NCBI RefSeq assembly: GCF_024733565.1
Contig: NZ_JANIOC010000006.1
Location: forward strand, 62,001-126,000
DNA length: 64,000 nt
Source of the DNA: Rossellomorea sp. SC111
Lineage (GTDB): Bacteria > Bacillota > Bacilli > Bacillales > Bacillaceae_B
Direction of reading: 5' to 3'
The notes under the pieces are model-generated. The model saw only the letters and a program-made list of their open reading frames with translations. It was not told the DNA's origin and searched no databases. The translations under genes were made by a program, and so were the position numbers. Positions 1 through 10,116 of the stretch are shown one piece after another (positions within the stretch are counted from its first letter, which is position 1; every line of letters begins with the position of its first letter).

Positions 1-2672
1 ATGAGATGAGACAAGAGGACATAGAGCAGTCATTAAATACCAATTATCAAGAAGGACTTTCAACAGAAGAGGTAGCAATCAGACGGAAACAATTTGGGTA
101 CAATCAATTAGAAGAAGCTGAGAAGCAGTCAGCTTTATTATTGTTTTTTAGTCAGTTCAAGGACTTTATGGTTCTCGTGTTATTGGCAGCCACGCTTATT
201 TCAGGTTTACTTGGTGAATACATCGATGCCATCGCGATTATTGCCATTGTGTTCATTAACGGCTTTTTAGGTTTTTTTCAGGAGCGAAAAGCCGAGAGGT
301 CGCTTCAGGCATTAAAGGAACTTTCTGCACCCCAGGTTTCGGTTTTAAGGGACGGTAAGTGGGTGAAGATCGTTTCTAAGGATGTCATTATTGGAGATGT
401 CATCCGTTTTGCAAGTGGAGACCGGATCGGAGCGGATGTACGTCTCATTGAAGCGAATAACCTGGAAATAGAGGAATCCGCCCTGACCGGGGAGTCTTTA
501 CCCGTCACCAAATCCACAAACCCTGTAAATGGAGAAAATATGAGTCTCGGAGACTTGGAAAACATGGCATTTATGGGGACGATGGTCACGAGGGGGAATG
601 GAATTGGTGTTGTGACATCGATTGGTATGAAAACAGCAATGGGGCAAATCGCCGATATGATCCAAAACGCAGAAACCATGACGACCCCTCTTCAAAGAAG
701 ACTGGAAGAGTTAGGGAAGATCCTCATTACGGTTGCTCTTGTACTGACGGGATTGGTAGTAGGAATCGGCGTGATCCAGGGCCATGATATGTATACGATG
801 TTCTTAGCCGGGGTTTCATTGGCCGTAGCAGCCATACCTGAAGGGTTACCTGCCATTGTGACGGTTGCCCTTTCCCTTGGTGTTCAGAGGATGATCAAGA
901 AGAAAGCCATCGTCCGAAAGCTGCCGGCGGTGGAAACATTAGGCTGTGCATCAGTGATTTGTTCTGATAAAACCGGAACCTTGACCCAGAACAAGATGAC
1001 GGTCACACATCTGTGGAGTGGTGGAAGGACGTGGACCGTCACAGGCACAGGGTATGAACCTGATGGACAATTTTATACCGGGGAAAAAAGGGTGACGCCT
1101 CACAGTGAGAATGCACTGCAACAACTGCTGACTTTCGGAATGCTCTGCAATCATGCAGAACTTGTAACACGTGAAAAAACATTTATCGTCGATGGTGATC
1201 CCACTGAAGGGGCACTTCTTGTAGCAGGATTAAAGGCCGGGCTTTCCAGGGAATCGTTGCAGAAGAAATTCACGATTGTCAAAGAGTTCCCTTTTGATTC
1301 CACAAGGAAGATGATGAGTATCATCGTGGTCGACCAGAATGGAAAGCACTTCTCCGTAACGAAAGGTGCTCCTGACGTATTGGTCGGGAAAAGCGAATCA
1401 ATCCTGTGGGAGGGAAGACTTCAACCAAAATCACCTGAGATCTCCGAAAAAGTAGAAGGTGCTATCAGTGAGATGTCATCAAACGCTTTACGAAACATTG
1501 CGATTGGGTATAAACCGATCAAGGATCGGGCTGTTGAAACGCTGGTGGAACAAGACGTCGAAGAAGGGGTGACCTTCATCGGTTTACAAGGAATGATCGA
1601 TCCCCCGAGACCTGAGGTAAAGCAGGCGGTAAAAGAGTGTCGTGCTGCCGGGATCAAGACGGTCATGATCACCGGGGACCATGTCCTGACGGCGAAAGCC
1701 ATAGCCAAACAGCTGGGCATTTTGAAAAATAAAGACCGCGTCATGGATGGAAAAGAACTAAACCTAATGGAAGTGCATGAACTGGAAGAAATAGTGGATG
1801 AAGTATCGGTGTTTGCACGTGTATCGCCAGAGCATAAGCTGAAAATCGTCAAAGCCCTGCAAAACAGGGGACATGTCGTGGCGATGACAGGGGATGGGGT
1901 CAACGATGCCCCTGCCATAAAATCCTCGGATATTGGAGTCGCCATGGGGATTACCGGCACGGACGTATCAAAGGAATCTTCATCGTTAGTCCTGTTGGAT
2001 GATAACTTCGCTACGATTAAGTCAGCCATTCAGGAAGGGAGGAACATCTATGAAAATATCCGCAAGTTCATTCGATATCTGTTAGCTTCGAACGTCGGTG
2101 AAATTCTCGTCATGTTATTTGCCATGATTCTGGCGCTCCCGCTTCCATTGGTACCCATTCAGATCCTATGGGTGAACCTTGTGACTGATGGTCTCCCTGC
2201 CATGGCACTTGGCCTTGATAAGCCGGAAGATGATGTCATGAGAAGGAAACCGAGACATCCAAAGGAAGGTGTGTTTGCAAGGGGGCTCGGGTGGAAAGTG
2301 GTATCCAGGGGATTCTTGATCGGCGGGGCGACGCTCCTTGCGTTCATGCTATCGTATAAGACTCATCCAGATCACCTGGCGTATGCCCAAACAGTAGCGT
2401 TCGCAACTCTGGTCATGGCACAACTGATCCATGTGTTCGACTGCCGAAGTGAAGTATCGGTATTTTCAAGAAATCCATTCGGGAACATGTATCTCGTTTT
2501 TGCCGTATTATCTTCACTCATATTGATGCTCTTGGTCATCTATATCCCTTCTCTGCAACCGATCTTCCATACTGTACCGATTGTATTTAAGGATTGGCTT
2601 TTGATCATTGGTTTAAGCTCCGTTCCAACCTTTTTACTGGCAGGGTCATTTTTTGCAAGAAAAAAACAGTGA
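1..2672 (+). CDS. yloB: Cation-transporting P-type ATPase (calcium type, YloB), 5' end just outside window
   Basis: P-type IIA ATPase that pumps Ca2+ across the cytoplasmic membrane. The P-type order is complete: N-terminal cation ATPase segment, first membrane pair (about residues 45-90), TGES actuator loop (about 163), PEGLP motif in M4, the DKTGTLTQNK phosphorylation site (about 322), TGDGVNDAP hinge, and a six-helix C-terminal membrane block. The first ATG in the window is at 6. However, the frame is open to the edge, and the two codons before that ATG read (C)AT-GAG, i.e. His-Glu. B. subtilis YloB begins MKFHEM as I recall it, so the real start probably lies about three codons upstream of the window. 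The symbol follows B. subtilis. Confidence 0.95.
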   Translation, partial: EMRQEDIEQSLNTNYQEGLSTEEVAIRRKQFGYNQLEEAEKQSALLLFFSQFKDFMVLVLLAATLISGLLGEYIDAIAIIAIVFINGFLGFFQERKAERSLQALKELSAPQVSVLRDGKWVKIVSKDVIIGDVIRFASGDRIGADVRLIEANNLEIEESALTGESLPVTKSTNPVNGENMSLGDLENMAFMGTMVTRGNGIGVVTSIGMKTAMGQIADMIQNAETMTTPLQRRLEELGKILITVALVLTGLVVGIGVIQGHDMYTMFLAGVSLAVAAIPEGLPAIVTVALSLGVQRMIKKKAIVRKLPAVETLGCASVICSDKTGTLTQNKMTVTHLWSGGRTWTVTGTGYEPDGQFYTGEKRVTPHSENALQQLLTFGMLCNHAELVTREKTFIVDGDPTEGALLVAGLKAGLSRESLQKKFTIVKEFPFDSTRKMMSIIVVDQNGKHFSVTKGAPDVLVGKSESILWEGRLQPKSPEISEKVEGAISEMSSNALRNIAIGYKPIKDRAVETLVEQDVEEGVTFIGLQGMIDPPRPEVKQAVKECRAAGIKTVMITGDHVLTAKAIAKQLGILKNKDRVMDGKELNLMEVHELEEIVDEVSVFARVSPEHKLKIVKALQNRGHVVAMTGDGVNDAPAIKSSDIGVAMGITGTDVSKESSSLVLLDDNFATIKSAIQEGRNIYENIRKFIRYLLASNVGEILVMLFAMILALPLPLVPIQILWVNLVTDGLPAMALGLDKPEDDVMRRKPRHPKEGVFARGLGWKVVSRGFLIGGATLLAFMLSYKTHPDHLAYAQTVAFATLVMAQLIHVFDCRSEVSVFSRNPFGNMYLVFAVLSSLILMLLVIYIPSLQPIFHTVPIVFKDWLLIIGLSSVPTFLLAGSFFARKKQ

Positions 2673-2676
2673 AATG

Positions 2677-2685
2677 TGGTATAAT
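2677..2685 (+). promoter_or_regulatory. Possible extended -10 promoter before yicC
   Basis: TGgTATAAT is a perfect -10 with the TGn extension. A TTGCAA lies at 2653 but is too far away (21 bp) to be a good -35. The predicted start falls inside the first arm of the yloB terminator, so transcripts starting here would not form that hairpin. No experimental support. Confidence 0.3.
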
Positions 2686-2687
2686 CC

Positions 2688-2725
2688 AAAAGGTAATAGA
2701 GAAAATCCTCTATTACCTTTTTTAT
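2688..2725 (+). terminator. Intrinsic terminator after yloB
   Basis: A 13-14 bp stem (AAAGGTAATAGAG paired with CTCTATTACCTTT) is followed by a T-run. It lies directly after the yloB stop and separates it from yicC. Confidence 0.85.
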
Positions 2726-2830
2726 ATAAAAGGATATGTTGTTCATTAGTGAGTGCTTCCCTTTACAACATATAAAGTGAAATCGGTTATCTTACATACG
2801 AATACCGTCAAAGGATTGGATGTGATCGTA

Positions 2831-3706
2831 ATGGTTGTCAGTATGACAGGCTTTGGAAGAAGCAAATCAGACTCTGAACAACATACTGTAACGGTTGAAA
2901 TGAAATCCGTGAATCACAGATTCAGTGAATGTTACATAAGAATGCCGCGACAATTAATGAAGCTAGAGGATAAAATCAAGAAACAGGTATCCCAAATTGT
3001 TAAAAGAGGGAAAGTTGATATTTTCATTACCATCACAGGGGACGGCCTTGTGCATAAAAATCTTCATATTGACTGGAAGCTCATTCAAGATTATTATCAG
3101 TTAGTAAATAAAGTGAAAGAAACCTTTTCTTTGAAAGATGAAGTGCAATTATCCCATCTCTTGAACAGAGAAGAATTTATCATGATTGAAGAAATGGAAG
3201 AAGAAAATGAAGAGCTTGAGAATCTGGTATTAAAAGCTGTGGATGAAGCAGCGCTGGACCTTAGAAAGATGCGGGAGAAAGAAGGGGAACTTCTCAAGAA
3301 AGATTTTCTCATTCATCTTAGTCAGTTTGAGAAGAATATCATTGAACTGTCCAGTCATTCTCCGGAAGTGGTCAATCAATATAGAGAACGATTAAGAAAA
3401 AGGATTGCCGAATACAATGAAACATCTTTCGATGAAAGCCGATTGCTTACGGAAGTGGCCATCTTTGCCGATAAGTCTGACATAACGGAAGAATTGACAA
3501 GACTTAATAGTCATATTCAGTACTTTCACTCCACATTAATCGATTGTGGACCTGTAGGCAGGAAACTGGATTTCATGATCCAGGAAATGAACAGGGAAGT
3601 GAATACGATTGGTTCGAAAGCAAATGATTCCCTCATTGCCACCATTGTTGTGGAACTGAAATCAACACTTGAGAAGCTGAGGGAACAAGTGCAAAATGTA
3701 GAATAA
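2831..3706 (+). CDS. yicC: YicC/YloC family endoribonuclease-like protein
   Basis: YicC family (YicC-like N-terminal domain plus DUF1732 C-terminal domain); E. coli YicC has been reported to be an RNase. The protein opens [11 protein letters not shown], the family's invariant N-terminus (SMTGFGR), and ends with the conserved [16 protein letters not shown] region near residues 250-270. The frame is open back to 2753, but homologs start at this ATG, giving 291 residues, the usual length. The upstream ribosome binding site (GGATGTGA) is weak. In Bacilli the gene always precedes remA and gmk. Its cellular role in Bacillus is unsettled. Confidence 0.9.
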   Translation: MVVSMTGFGRSKSDSEQHTVTVEMKSVNHRFSECYIRMPRQLMKLEDKIKKQVSQIVKRGKVDIFITITGDGLVHKNLHIDWKLIQDYYQLVNKVKETFSLKDEVQLSHLLNREEFIMIEEMEEENEELENLVLKAVDEAALDLRKMREKEGELLKKDFLIHLSQFEKNIIELSSHSPEVVNQYRERLRKRIAEYNETSFDESRLLTEVAIFADKSDITEELTRLNSHIQYFHSTLIDCGPVGRKLDFMIQEMNREVNTIGSKANDSLIATIVVELKSTLEKLREQVQNVE

Positions 3707-3708
3707 GA

Positions 3709-3743
3709 AGTTTAGTTTCCTTTCATTCAGGCGAAACTAAACT
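3709..3743 (+). promoter_or_regulatory. 11-bp perfect inverted repeat between yicC and remA
   Basis: AGTTTAGTTTC pairs perfectly with GAAACTAAACT across a 13-nt loop. It sits between the yicC stop and the remA ribosome binding site (AGGAGG at 3751). There is no T-run, so it is not a classical terminator. It could be an RNA processing or stability element, or a DNA-binding site. Confidence 0.5.
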
Positions 3744-3762
3744 ATTGATTAGGAGGAGCGTT

Positions 3763-4035
3763 ATGTCGATCAAGCTCATCAATATAGGATTTGGAAATAT
3801 TGTTTCAGCCAACCGGATCATTTCAATCGTAAGTCCGGAATCAGCCCCGATCAAACGTTTGATACAAGATGCAAGAGACAGGGGAACACTCGTTGATGCT
3901 ACATACGGAAGAAGAACAAGAGCGGTCATCATTACGGATAGCGATCACGTTATTCTTTCAGCTGTTCAACCCGAAACCGTTGCTCATCGTTTGACAGATA
4001 AAGAGGATTTAGTAGAAGAAGGGCAGGGTAAATAA
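3763..4035 (+). CDS. remA: Extracellular matrix regulator RemA (DUF370)
   Basis: Small DNA-binding protein. In B. subtilis RemA activates biofilm matrix operons (eps, tapA) and osmoprotection genes, and it forms ring-shaped oligomers. The sequence shows the family signature [13 protein letters not shown] near the N-terminus and a central SPESAPIKR. The ATG at 3763 has AGGAGG at 3751-3756 and gives 90 residues; an in-frame upstream ATG at 3745 lacks a ribosome site. It abuts gmk directly (stop 4035, start 4036), so the two are probably translationally coupled. Confidence 0.93.
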   Translation: MSIKLINIGFGNIVSANRIISIVSPESAPIKRLIQDARDRGTLVDATYGRRTRAVIITDSDHVILSAVQPETVAHRLTDKEDLVEEGQGK

Positions 4036-4650
<615 letters not shown>

Positions 4651-4872
4651 ATGTTAAACCCATCCATTGATTCATTAATGAAGAAGATTGATTCCAAATA
4701 TTCGTTAGTCAGTATTGCGGCAAAGCGCGCAAGAAACCTGCAAGACACGGGGGAATACCGTCTGAACCGATATGATTCCCATAAATTCGTAGGTAAGGCC
4801 CTTGAAGAAATTCAAGCCGGTCAATTATCTATGAAAGAAAGAGATGCTAAAGCAGTTTATTCTGATGAATAG
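4651..4872 (+). CDS. rpoZ: DNA-directed RNA polymerase omega subunit
   Basis: Small RNA polymerase subunit that helps assemble and stabilise beta-prime. It has the conserved N-terminal [20 protein letters not shown] and the later [11 protein letters not shown] core. 73 residues, slightly longer than the B. subtilis protein. It follows gmk with no gap and is closed by a strong terminator. The remA-gmk-rpoZ order is standard in Bacilli. Confidence 0.95.
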   Translation: MLNPSIDSLMKKIDSKYSLVSIAAKRARNLQDTGEYRLNRYDSHKFVGKALEEIQAGQLSMKERDAKAVYSDE

Positions 4873-4900
4873 ACTGGCGGATCTTATTGAATAACTCCAG

Positions 4901-4953
4901 GGGTTGACTCGGAAGATTTCATCATCTTTCGGGACAACCCTATTTTCTTTTTC
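4901..4953 (+). terminator. Intrinsic terminator after rpoZ
   Basis: GGGTTG...CAACCC outer stem with an AAGAT/ATCTT inner stem, followed by a T-rich tract (TATTTTCTTTTTC). It ends the yicC-remA-gmk-rpoZ unit. Confidence 0.85.
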
Positions 4954-4972
4954 TATCAATATCCTTCATAAT
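4944..4972 (+). promoter_or_regulatory. Possible sigma-A promoter of coaBC
   Basis: TTTCTT, 17 bp, CATAAT. The -35 lies in the T-tract of the rpoZ terminator. The -10 sits in the centre of an inverted repeat TATCCTT...AAGGATA (4960-4984). Both hexamers deviate from consensus, so support is modest; the position between a terminator and coaBC is what favours it. Confidence 0.35.
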
Positions 4973-5006
4973 ATAAGAAGGATAAAGAGTAATGGGGGAA
5001 AGTAGA

Positions 5007-6236
5007 ATGATGCAGGGGAAAAGAATACTATTATGTGTATCTGGTGGAATAGCTGTATATAAAGCGGCAGCCTTGACAAGCAAACTGGTTCAAGGCGGTG
5101 CTGAAGTGAAGGTGATCATGACGGAGTCGGCAAGGAAATTTGTCGCTCCGCTTACGTTTCAGGCATTATCCCGTCAAGATGTGCATTGGGACACCTTTGA
5201 TGAAAAAGATTCATCAAAAATTGCTCATATCGACTTGGCGGATTGGGCTGACCTCGTACTGGTGGCACCTGCAACGGCAAACATGATCGGGAAGCTTGCA
5301 AACGGGATTGCAGATGACATGATTTCCACGACGATTCTTGCAACGACGTCACAAGTATGGATCGCCCCGGCCATGAATGTACATATGTATGATCATCCAG
5401 CGGTAAAACGGAATATCGAAACCCTCTTTGGGTTTGGCTATCAATTTGTCGAACCAAGCGAAGGGTATTTAGCTTGTGGGTATATTGGTAAAGGAAGATT
5501 GGAAGAACCGGAGAAGGTAGTGGAGCTTGTGGATCGTTTTTTCCGGGAGCGTGACAGTGAAAGGAATCTGCTTGAGGGGAAAAAAGTAGTGATCACAGCT
5601 GGTCCCACGAGGGAGATGGTGGACCCTGTGCGTTTCTTCTCCAACCGCTCAACCGGGAAGATGGGGTATGCCCTTGCGGAAGCCGCCGTTTCCCTTGGAG
5701 CGGAAGTAGTATTGATCTCAGGACCTTCCGGATTAACGATTCCAGCGGGTGTTGAATTTGTCTCCGTGACGACTGCTGAAGAAATGTATCATAGGGTGCA
5801 TGAAGTATTTCCATCTGCAGATATCGTCGTAAAGAGTGCGGCAGTTGCCGATTACCGCCCTAAAGAAATATTTGAAGATAAGTTAAAGAAAAAAGATGGA
5901 AACCTAGTGATTGAATTTGAGCGTACAAAGGATATATTAATGAGCCTTGGTGAAAGAAAGACACACCAATACCTCATCGGATTTGCAGCCGAGACGACAA
6001 ACGTAGAAGAGTATGCTAAAGCGAAGCTTGTAAAAAAACAGGCAGATATGATCGTGGCCAATAACGTAAAAGAAACGGGATCCGGGTTTGGAACAGATAC
6101 AAACAAAGTATCGATTGTCACTAGTGGGGGAGACGCTCGCGAGCTTCCTTTATTATCAAAGGTAGAGGTAGCCAAAGAAATCTATAAAGAAGCCATGCGG
6201 CACATAAAGAAGGGTTCCTCACATGAACGTAGCTAG
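5007..6236 (+). CDS. coaBC: Bifunctional phosphopantothenoylcysteine decarboxylase / phosphopantothenate-cysteine ligase
   Basis: Carries out two consecutive steps of coenzyme A synthesis: ligation of cysteine to 4'-phosphopantothenate (CoaB, C-terminal half) and FMN-dependent decarboxylation (CoaC, N-terminal half). Visible motifs are GGIAVYKA near the N-terminus, the FMN-binding APATANMIGKLANG, PAMNVHMY with the catalytic Asn, LACGYIGKGR with the active-site Cys, and GFAAET in the CoaB half. I chose ATG 5007 (409 residues) because GGGGGA at 4994 is correctly spaced for it; an in-frame ATG at 4992 has no site. It overlaps priA by 14 bases. Confidence 0.95.
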   Translation: MMQGKRILLCVSGGIAVYKAAALTSKLVQGGAEVKVIMTESARKFVAPLTFQALSRQDVHWDTFDEKDSSKIAHIDLADWADLVLVAPATANMIGKLANGIADDMISTTILATTSQVWIAPAMNVHMYDHPAVKRNIETLFGFGYQFVEPSEGYLACGYIGKGRLEEPEKVVELVDRFFRERDSERNLLEGKKVVITAGPTREMVDPVRFFSNRSTGKMGYALAEAAVSLGAEVVLISGPSGLTIPAGVEFVSVTTAEEMYHRVHEVFPSADIVVKSAAVADYRPKEIFEDKLKKKDGNLVIEFERTKDILMSLGERKTHQYLIGFAAETTNVEEYAKAKLVKKQADMIVANNVKETGSGFGTDTNKVSIVTSGGDARELPLLSKVEVAKEIYKEAMRHIKKGSSHERS

Positions 6237-8646
6237 CGTCATTGTCGACGTTCCTGCCATGCAGACGGACCGAACGTATGACTACAGTATCCCGGATGAA
6301 TGGAAAGGCAGCATCGTTCCCGGTATGAGGGTCGTCGTGCCTTTTGGTCCGAGGAAAATCCAAGGCTTTGTCATTGAATTAAAGGAAAAAGGGGAAGTCT
6401 CGAAACTTAAATCGATTGTGGAGCCGATGGATCTCGTACCCGTCCTGAACAAAGAATTACTCACACTAGGCAACTGGTTGACTGAGAAAACCCTCTGTTT
6501 TAAAATCTCAGCCTTCCAAGCCATGCTTCCCGCAGCCATGAAAGCGAAGTATGAAAAATTCTTCCGACTTGAAGAAAACAGGAATCCCGATGAGCTTCAT
6601 CTTTCCCTCCAACGCTTTTTTCAGAACGGAAGAGAAGTTTCCTGGAATGCAATCGAAGAAAGCGGGATGCTCCCTCTCGTACATAAAGAGGTAAAGAAAG
6701 GCTCTGTTGAAGTCATCTACAGGGTGAAAGCCAAAGGAAATAAGAAAACCGTACGAAAGCTTTATCTGAACGTACCAATCGATCAAGTGGATGAAGTGAA
6801 AGAAGGTTTGCCACCCCAGGCCAGTAAACAAAAACAAATCATCGAATATATGATGGATGCTGCTCCTGGTGGTGATGGGATACTGGCATCCACCCTGACG
6901 GAAGTGATGGCCACGACTTCAAGTACCGTTAAGTCACTAGTCCATAAAGGGATCCTTGTTGAGAAAAATGTGGAAATGTACCGGGATCCTTTTGAAAATA
7001 GAACATTTGAGAAGACATTTCCCCTTTCATTGACTTCCCAGCAGGATCAGGCGATTGGTCCCATTTTGAGCACCATTGATCAAGAGAAGCATCACACATT
7101 TCTTCTTTACGGTGTAACGGGCAGCGGGAAAACAGAGATTTATCTGCAGTCCATCCAACGGGTGCTGGAAGAGGGGAAAGAGGCGATTGTGCTTGTTCCG
7201 GAGATTTCCCTTACCCCTCAGATGGTACACCGCTTTAAAGGGAGATTTGGTGACGACGTCGCCGTCCTTCACAGCGGATTATCAGTAGGGGAAAAATATG
7301 ATGAATGGAGAAAAATCCAACGCAAGGAAGTGAAAGTGGTGGTCGGAGCCCGCTCTGCCGTTTTTGCCCCTTTTGAAAATATCGGGATCATCATCATCGA
7401 CGAAGAGCATGAAAACAGCTACAAGCAAGAGGAAAATCCTCGTTATCACGCACGGGACGTTGCGATCTATCGAGGGGAATTCCATCAATGCCCAGTGATC
7501 TTAGGCAGTGCCACCCCTTCACTTGAATCCTTCGCCCGGGCTTCAAAAGGTGTGTACGGACTATTGACACTTGATAAACGGATGAATGATGGCCCGCTTC
7601 CATCCGTCGATATCGTGGATATGAGAGAGGAACTCAGGAAGGGAAACAGGTCCATGTTTTCAACGAACCTGTTCGAAAAGCTTCAAGACAGGCTTGAAAA
7701 GGGAGAGCAAACCGTCCTTTTTCTTAATCGCAGGGGCCACTCATCCTTCATTATGTGCAGAGATTGCGGCTTTGTCCTGCAATGTCCCAATTGTGACATC
7801 TCCTTGACCTATCATAGATTTTCCAACGGGATGAAATGCCATTATTGTGGTTATGAAGAGGGGGTCCCTTCTTCATGTCCTGAATGTACAAGTGAGCATA
7901 TCCGTTATTTTGGGACGGGTACACAGAAGGTAGAAGAGGAATTGACGAAGCTCCTCCCCGATGCAAGGATCATTCGCATGGATGTCGATACCACATCCCG
8001 GAAAGGCTCACATGAAAAACTGTTAACGGCTTTCGGGGAAGGTAAGGCAGATATCCTTCTTGGTACGCAAATGATCGCAAAGGGTCTGGACTTTCCGAAT
8101 ATCACCCTGGTCGGCGTCCTTAGTGCCGATACGATGCTCCATCTGCCGGATTTCAGGGCAGCAGAGAAGACGTTCCAATTATTGACTCAAGTAAGCGGAA
8201 GGGCTGGCAGGCATACACTCCCCGGGGAAGTAGTCATACAAACGTACACACCGGAGCACTACTCGATCGAATTAGCATCCAATCATGATTATAATCGTTT
8301 CTACCAGCAGGAAATGATGATGAGGAAAATGGGTTCCTATCCTCCTTTTTACTACATCACACTGATTACATTAAGTCATGAAGATCTAATGAAGGTTGTT
8401 GATATTTCAGAGAAAATGACGGCTTTCGTTCGTTCAAAGCTATCCGATACAACGATCATACTTGGGCCGGTTGCATCGCCCATTCCCAGGATCAAGAATA
8501 GATATCGTTATCAATGTTTGATAAAATACAAGCGTGAACCAAATCTTGGCAGTACGTTAAAAACGGTACTGGATCAATTTCAGCAGCAATATGCATCACA
8601 AGGGTTAACCATCTCCATTGATGTGAACCCTTATATGTTGATGTAA
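6223..8646 (+). CDS. priA: Primosomal replication restart helicase PriA
   Basis: Superfamily 2 3'-to-5' DNA helicase that recognises stalled forks and D-loops and reloads the replicative helicase. The 807 residues have the family order: N-terminal DNA-binding domain; Walker A GVTGSGKTE (about residue 296); DEEH box (about 392); a zinc-binding insertion with four CxxC pairs (about 511-555); and the helicase C-terminal lobe ending in GRAGR. The ATG at 6223 lies 14 bases inside coaBC, which suggests translational coupling. The coaBC-priA-def-fmt order is conserved in Firmicutes. Confidence 0.96.
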   Translation: MNVASVIVDVPAMQTDRTYDYSIPDEWKGSIVPGMRVVVPFGPRKIQGFVIELKEKGEVSKLKSIVEPMDLVPVLNKELLTLGNWLTEKTLCFKISAFQAMLPAAMKAKYEKFFRLEENRNPDELHLSLQRFFQNGREVSWNAIEESGMLPLVHKEVKKGSVEVIYRVKAKGNKKTVRKLYLNVPIDQVDEVKEGLPPQASKQKQIIEYMMDAAPGGDGILASTLTEVMATTSSTVKSLVHKGILVEKNVEMYRDPFENRTFEKTFPLSLTSQQDQAIGPILSTIDQEKHHTFLLYGVTGSGKTEIYLQSIQRVLEEGKEAIVLVPEISLTPQMVHRFKGRFGDDVAVLHSGLSVGEKYDEWRKIQRKEVKVVVGARSAVFAPFENIGIIIIDEEHENSYKQEENPRYHARDVAIYRGEFHQCPVILGSATPSLESFARASKGVYGLLTLDKRMNDGPLPSVDIVDMREELRKGNRSMFSTNLFEKLQDRLEKGEQTVLFLNRRGHSSFIMCRDCGFVLQCPNCDISLTYHRFSNGMKCHYCGYEEGVPSSCPECTSEHIRYFGTGTQKVEEELTKLLPDARIIRMDVDTTSRKGSHEKLLTAFGEGKADILLGTQMIAKGLDFPNITLVGVLSADTMLHLPDFRAAEKTFQLLTQVSGRAGRHTLPGEVVIQTYTPEHYSIELASNHDYNRFYQQEMMMRKMGSYPPFYYITLITLSHEDLMKVVDISEKMTAFVRSKLSDTTIILGPVASPIPRIKNRYRYQCLIKYKREPNLGSTLKTVLDQFQQQYASQGLTISIDVNPYMLM

Positions 8647-8677
8647 CACTATTCATATAGAAAAATGGAGGAAAGTT

Positions 8678-9160
8678 ATGGCAATACTTCCAATCGTCAT
8701 GCATCCGGATGCCATTCTCGAAAAAGAATGCGGGAAGGTAACGGATTTTGATAAAAAGTTAAAGAAATTACTCGCAAATATGTATGATACCATGATCGAA
8801 GCGGACGGAGTCGGGCTTGCAGCCCCTCAAGTCGGCATCGACCTTCAAGTAGCGATCGTCGACATCGGCGATGACTCAGGAACGATCGAACTGATTAACC
8901 CGGAAATCATCGAGTCAGAAGGGTCTCAAACCGACCTGGAAGGATGCCTGAGCTTCCCGGGTCTCTACGGGGAAGTGACACGCCCATATTCGATCAGGGT
9001 CCGTACGCAAGACCGTAAAGGAAGAATGGTTGACTTTCAAGCCCAGGATTTTCTGGCCAGGGCCATCCAGCATGAAATCGATCACCTGCATGGCATTTTA
9101 TTTACAACAAAAGTAGAAAAATATATTACAGAAGAAGAATTAGAAGGGTATGAAGTTTAA
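8678..9160 (+). CDS. def: Peptide deformylase
   Basis: Removes the formyl group from the initiator methionine of nascent proteins; a metal (Fe2+/Zn2+) enzyme. All three signature motifs are present: GVGLAAPQ (residues 44-51), EGCLSFPG with the metal ligand Cys90, and QHEIDHLHG with ligands His132 and His136 and catalytic Glu133. 160 residues. A GGAGGAAAG ribosome site precedes the ATG. The stop overlaps the start of fmt by one base (TAATG), so formylation and deformylation enzymes are made together. Confidence 0.96.
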   Translation: MAILPIVMHPDAILEKECGKVTDFDKKLKKLLANMYDTMIEADGVGLAAPQVGIDLQVAIVDIGDDSGTIELINPEIIESEGSQTDLEGCLSFPGLYGEVTRPYSIRVRTQDRKGRMVDFQAQDFLARAIQHEIDHLHGILFTTKVEKYITEEELEGYEV

Positions 9161-10116
9161 TGACGAAAGTGATTTTCATGGGAACACCCGATTTTTCGGT
9201 TCCTGTTCTCCAATCTCTGATAGATGAAAAATATGATGTGATCGCGGTGGTGACACAACCCGATCGCCCCGTAGGAAGAAAAAGGATCCTCACGCCACCA
9301 CCCGTTAAAGTGGCCGCTGAAAAGCACGGCATCCCGGTCTACCAGCCGGAAAAGATAAAGAATGAAGAAGAGTTAAATCAAGTGCTTGAGTTAAAACCGG
9401 ATCTTATCGTGACGGCAGCATTCGGACAGATTCTTCCGAACGCTTTGCTTGAGGCTCCTAAATATGGATGTATCAATGTCCATGCTTCCCTGCTTCCGGA
9501 ACTTCGAGGAGGCGCTCCAATCCATTACTCCATTCTCCAGGGAAAAGGGAAAACGGGCATCACCATTATGTATATGGTGGAAAAGCTGGATGCGGGTGAC
9601 ATCATCAGCCAAGTGGAAGTGGAGATTGAAGAGCATGATCATGTCGGTACGCTTCACGACAAACTGAGCGTGGCAGGTGCCAAATTACTGATTGACACCA
9701 TCCCTCCATTACTTGCAGGGGAAATCTCCCCGGTTAAACAGGATGATTCAGAAGCGACCTTTGCCCGGAATATCAAGCGTGAACAAGAGAAGATAGACTG
9801 GACGAAAGACGGGGAAGAAATCTATAACCATATCAGGGGACTGCATCCGTGGCCGGTTGCGTATACAACATTAGAAGGCTTGGTCATGAAAGTATGGTGG
9901 GGGGAGAAAGTAAGCGTGACCCCTTCATCACCTGGAAAAATCATCGGGATTGAAGAGGATGGTTTCATTGTTTCGACCGGGAATTCAACTGGGGTCAAAA
10001 TCACCGATTTACAGCCTTCAGGGAAGAAAAGGATGAGTGCAAAGGACTACCTTCGCGGAGCAGGCACTCATTTAAAAGCAGGCATGATGTTAGGAGAAGA
10101 AAATGAAACGAAATAA
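9160..10116 (+). CDS. fmt: Methionyl-tRNA formyltransferase
   Basis: Formylates initiator Met-tRNA using 10-formyl-tetrahydrofolate. The N-terminal formyltransferase domain starts [15 protein letters not shown] and contains [16 protein letters not shown] (about 108-123), the conserved Asn-His active-site region. A C-terminal OB-like tRNA-binding domain follows. 318 residues is normal. It overlaps def by one base and rsmB by 14 bases. Confidence 0.96.
   Translation: MTKVIFMGTPDFSVPVLQSLIDEKYDVIAVVTQPDRPVGRKRILTPPPVKVAAEKHGIPVYQPEKIKNEEELNQVLELKPDLIVTAAFGQILPNALLEAPKYGCINVHASLLPELRGGAPIHYSILQGKGKTGITIMYMVEKLDAGDIISQVEVEIEEHDHVGTLHDKLSVAGAKLLIDTIPPLLAGEISPVKQDDSEATFARNIKREQEKIDWTKDGEEIYNHIRGLHPWPVAYTTLEGLVMKVWWGEKVSVTPSSPGKIIGIEEDGFIVSTGNSTGVKITDLQPSGKKRMSAKDYLRGAGTHLKAGMMLGEENETK

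Noticed and set aside
1421-2029. 202-codon open frame on the minus strand inside yloB
   Set aside because: Antisense shadow of a highly conserved ATPase; composition is Ser/Pro-rich as expected from the complement of a real gene, with no ribosome site.
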